From contig NZ_BJNG01000014.1 of NCBI RefSeq assembly GCF_006539565.1, forward strand, positions 243,164 through 307,163: a DNA stretch of 64,000 nt, given 5' to 3'. Under the pieces are notes generated by a model. That model saw only the letters and a program-made list of their open reading frames with translations. It did no database searches and was not told the origin of the DNA. Below, one piece after another: positions 63,188 to 64,000 of the stretch; position 1 is the stretch's first letter; every line of letters starts with the position of its first letter. The stretch comes from Pseudonocardia hydrocarbonoxydans (GTDB lineage: Bacteria > Actinomycetota > Actinomycetes > Mycobacteriales > Pseudonocardiaceae). The translations under genes were made by a program, and so were the position numbers.

Positions 63188-63654
63188 TCCGCCGGATCGA
63201 CCCGGCCGACGTCCCGGCGGTGGTCGGGCTCGTGCACGAGCTCGCCGCCTACGAGCGCGAGCCCGACTCCTGCCTGCTCACCGCCGCGCAGCTCACCGCG
63301 GCCCTCTTCTCCCCCGCCCCGGCGCTGTTCGGCCACGTCGCCGTGGTCGACGGGGAGGTCGTCGGCTGCGCGCTGTGGTTCCTCAACTTCTCCACCTGGC
63401 GCGGCGTGCACGGCCTCTACCTCGAGGACCTCTACGTGCAGCCCGCCCACCGCGGCGCCGGGCTGGGCCGCGCCCTGCTCGCCGCCCTCGCCGGGGTGTG
63501 CACCGAGCGCGGCTACGCCCGGCTGGAGTGGTCGGTGCTGGACTGGAACGCCCCGTCGATCGCCTTCTACCGCTCGCTCGGCGCCGTGTCGATGGACGGC
63601 TGGACGACCTTCCGCCTCGACGGCGACGCCCTGCGCACCCTCGGCTCGGCGTAG
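63184..63654 (+). CDS. GNAT-family N-acetyltransferase
   Basis: The 156-residue protein has the GNAT acetyl-CoA loop: LYLEDLYVQPAHRGAGLGRALLAAL, with Q-P-x-x-R-G-x-G-x-G. WSVLDWNAPSIAFYRSLGA is the C-terminal part typical of the diamine N-acetyltransferase (SSAT-like) subgroup. The acceptor may be a polyamine or amino compound. GTG at 63184 overlaps the phosphatase stop, so they are co-translated. Confidence 0.92.
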   Translation: MIRRIDPADVPAVVGLVHELAAYEREPDSCLLTAAQLTAALFSPAPALFGHVAVVDGEVVGCALWFLNFSTWRGVHGLYLEDLYVQPAHRGAGLGRALLAALAGVCTERGYARLEWSVLDWNAPSIAFYRSLGAVSMDGWTTFRLDGDALRTLGSA

Positions 63655-63845
63655 CGGCTCGGTCCCGGGCGGGTCGTCGCCGTCCGCCCGTCGACCGCCT
63701 CGCGCCGCAGGCTTGTCGGCGCGTCGGGCTCGACGTGGGCGCGGACGTCGGTGTGGTCCATGACGTCCACGTTGTCCGCCCGCCCGGCCCGTCTGGACGC
63801 GACGTCACAGGACTCTTCCGTCCGCGCCGGCCTGCCGAGGTGGGC

Positions 63846-63866
63846 GGGCAGGCAGGCAGGCAGGCA
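63846..63866. repeat. GGCA tetranucleotide microsatellite
   Basis: Five GGCA units in a row with a preceding G, in the 280-bp gap between the GNAT gene and the HNH-type gene end. The rest of the gap holds no supported gene. A length-variable tract of this kind is non-coding here. Confidence 0.85.
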
Positions 63867-63934
63867 GCGTCGATCCACGGCCGAGCGAACCTTCATGGCT
63901 GATCGTCCGCCCCTCGCCAGCTACCTGGTTCCGT

Positions 63935-64000
63935 TCAGACGCGGTGGTCGTGGGGTGCGGTCAGGTAGGTGTGCCCGGTCGGGGTGGTCCACTCCACCGT
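63935..64000 (-). CDS. C-terminal end of a DUF222/HNH-endonuclease-type protein (runs off the window)
   Basis: The last 21 codons before a TGA at 63935 read TVEWTTPTGHTYLTAPHDHRV. The W-T-x-P-T-G-H-x-Y pattern is the usual ending of the DUF222/13E12-type proteins with a C-terminal HNH nuclease, which are common and multicopy in actinobacteria. Only this tail is visible; the HNH motif lies to the right. Confidence 0.55.
   Translation of the reverse strand, partial: TVEWTTPTGHTYLTAPHDHRV

Noticed and set aside
63655..63900. Open frames in the region after the GNAT gene
   Set aside because: They are short, Arg/Pro-rich and run through a GGCA microsatellite; no family resemblance.

Overview
The window is about 64 kb of very GC-rich chromosome (third codon positions are almost all G or C) packed with genes that start on GTG as often as ATG. 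Kgd-type 2-oxoglutarate decarboxylase, an F420-type LLM oxidoreductase, a DinB/mycothiol-type maleylpyruvate isomerase homologue, a GAF-domain regulator, PhoX and a PPi-type phosphofructokinase all point to an actinobacterium. The overall mix fits Pseudonocardiaceae (Pseudonocardia-like) best, but the species cannot be named from the sequence. I see no rRNA, tRNA, CRISPR array, phage or insertion sequence; this is core-type chromosome with small repeats and a few lineage-specific islands.

Layout. 0-1.5 kb: truncated msrA, a DUF2231 membrane protein and an FkbM methyltransferase. 1.45-8.3 kb: two divergent operons sharing a 61-bp promoter gap at about 6.14 kb. The leftward one encodes a BchC-like dehydrogenase, a degenerate PTPS/QueD homologue, a glycosyltransferase, a methyltransferase, an LPG-synthase-type membrane protein and a histidine phosphatase. 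The rightward one encodes a CDP-alcohol phosphatidyltransferase and a membrane sulfatase-like enzyme. Together they look like an uncharacterised envelope lipid or glycoconjugate pathway. 8.3-12.1 kb: a winged-helix gene broken by a 47-bp tandem duplication, a HAD hydrolase, a DHA2-type exporter, a small unknown gene and cspA. 12.4-17.8 kb: alpha-carbonic anhydrase, two tandem secreted M15-like proteins with a shared leader, and PhoX. 17.8-22.3 kb: a catalytically dead ClpP homologue, a pentapeptide-repeat protein, pfkA, a DUF4126 protein and a LuxR-type response regulator.

22.5-28.6 kb: GAF regulator, a divergent MarR/maleylpyruvate isomerase pair with a palindromic operator, a beta-lactamase-like hydrolase, glmS and a small conserved protein. 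28.7-34.2 kb: a fused two-half ABC exporter with one degenerate ATP site, and an ABC-2 pair. 34.2-40.8 kb: acyl-CoA ligase, an MFS transporter, a NUDIX hydrolase whose start codon lies in a 66-bp palindrome, DUF427, LLM oxidoreductase, an unknown protein and an NTF2-like protein. 41-45 kb: kgd plus a 58-aa DUF6104 protein, then 22-bp tandem repeats. 45-48.5 kb: a three-gene operon of a small helical protein, an EccC-like FtsK ATPase and a 119-aa protein, without other type VII components.

48.6-54 kb: an atypical Nramp transporter, a multicopper oxidase operon facing a PadR operon with matching GTAG-N5-CTAC operators, and an SDR. 53.8-58 kb: a glycine-betaine-type ABC operon ending in a MOSC protein that appears to start on CTG. 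58-64 kb: a PAS/GGDEF/EAL protein, malic enzyme, histidine phosphatase, GNAT acetyltransferase, and the last codons of a DUF222/HNH-type gene. Genes within operons are commonly joined by 4-bp GTGA or ATGA overlaps, and at least four genes have a -10 hexamer six bases before the start codon, as expected for leaderless transcripts.
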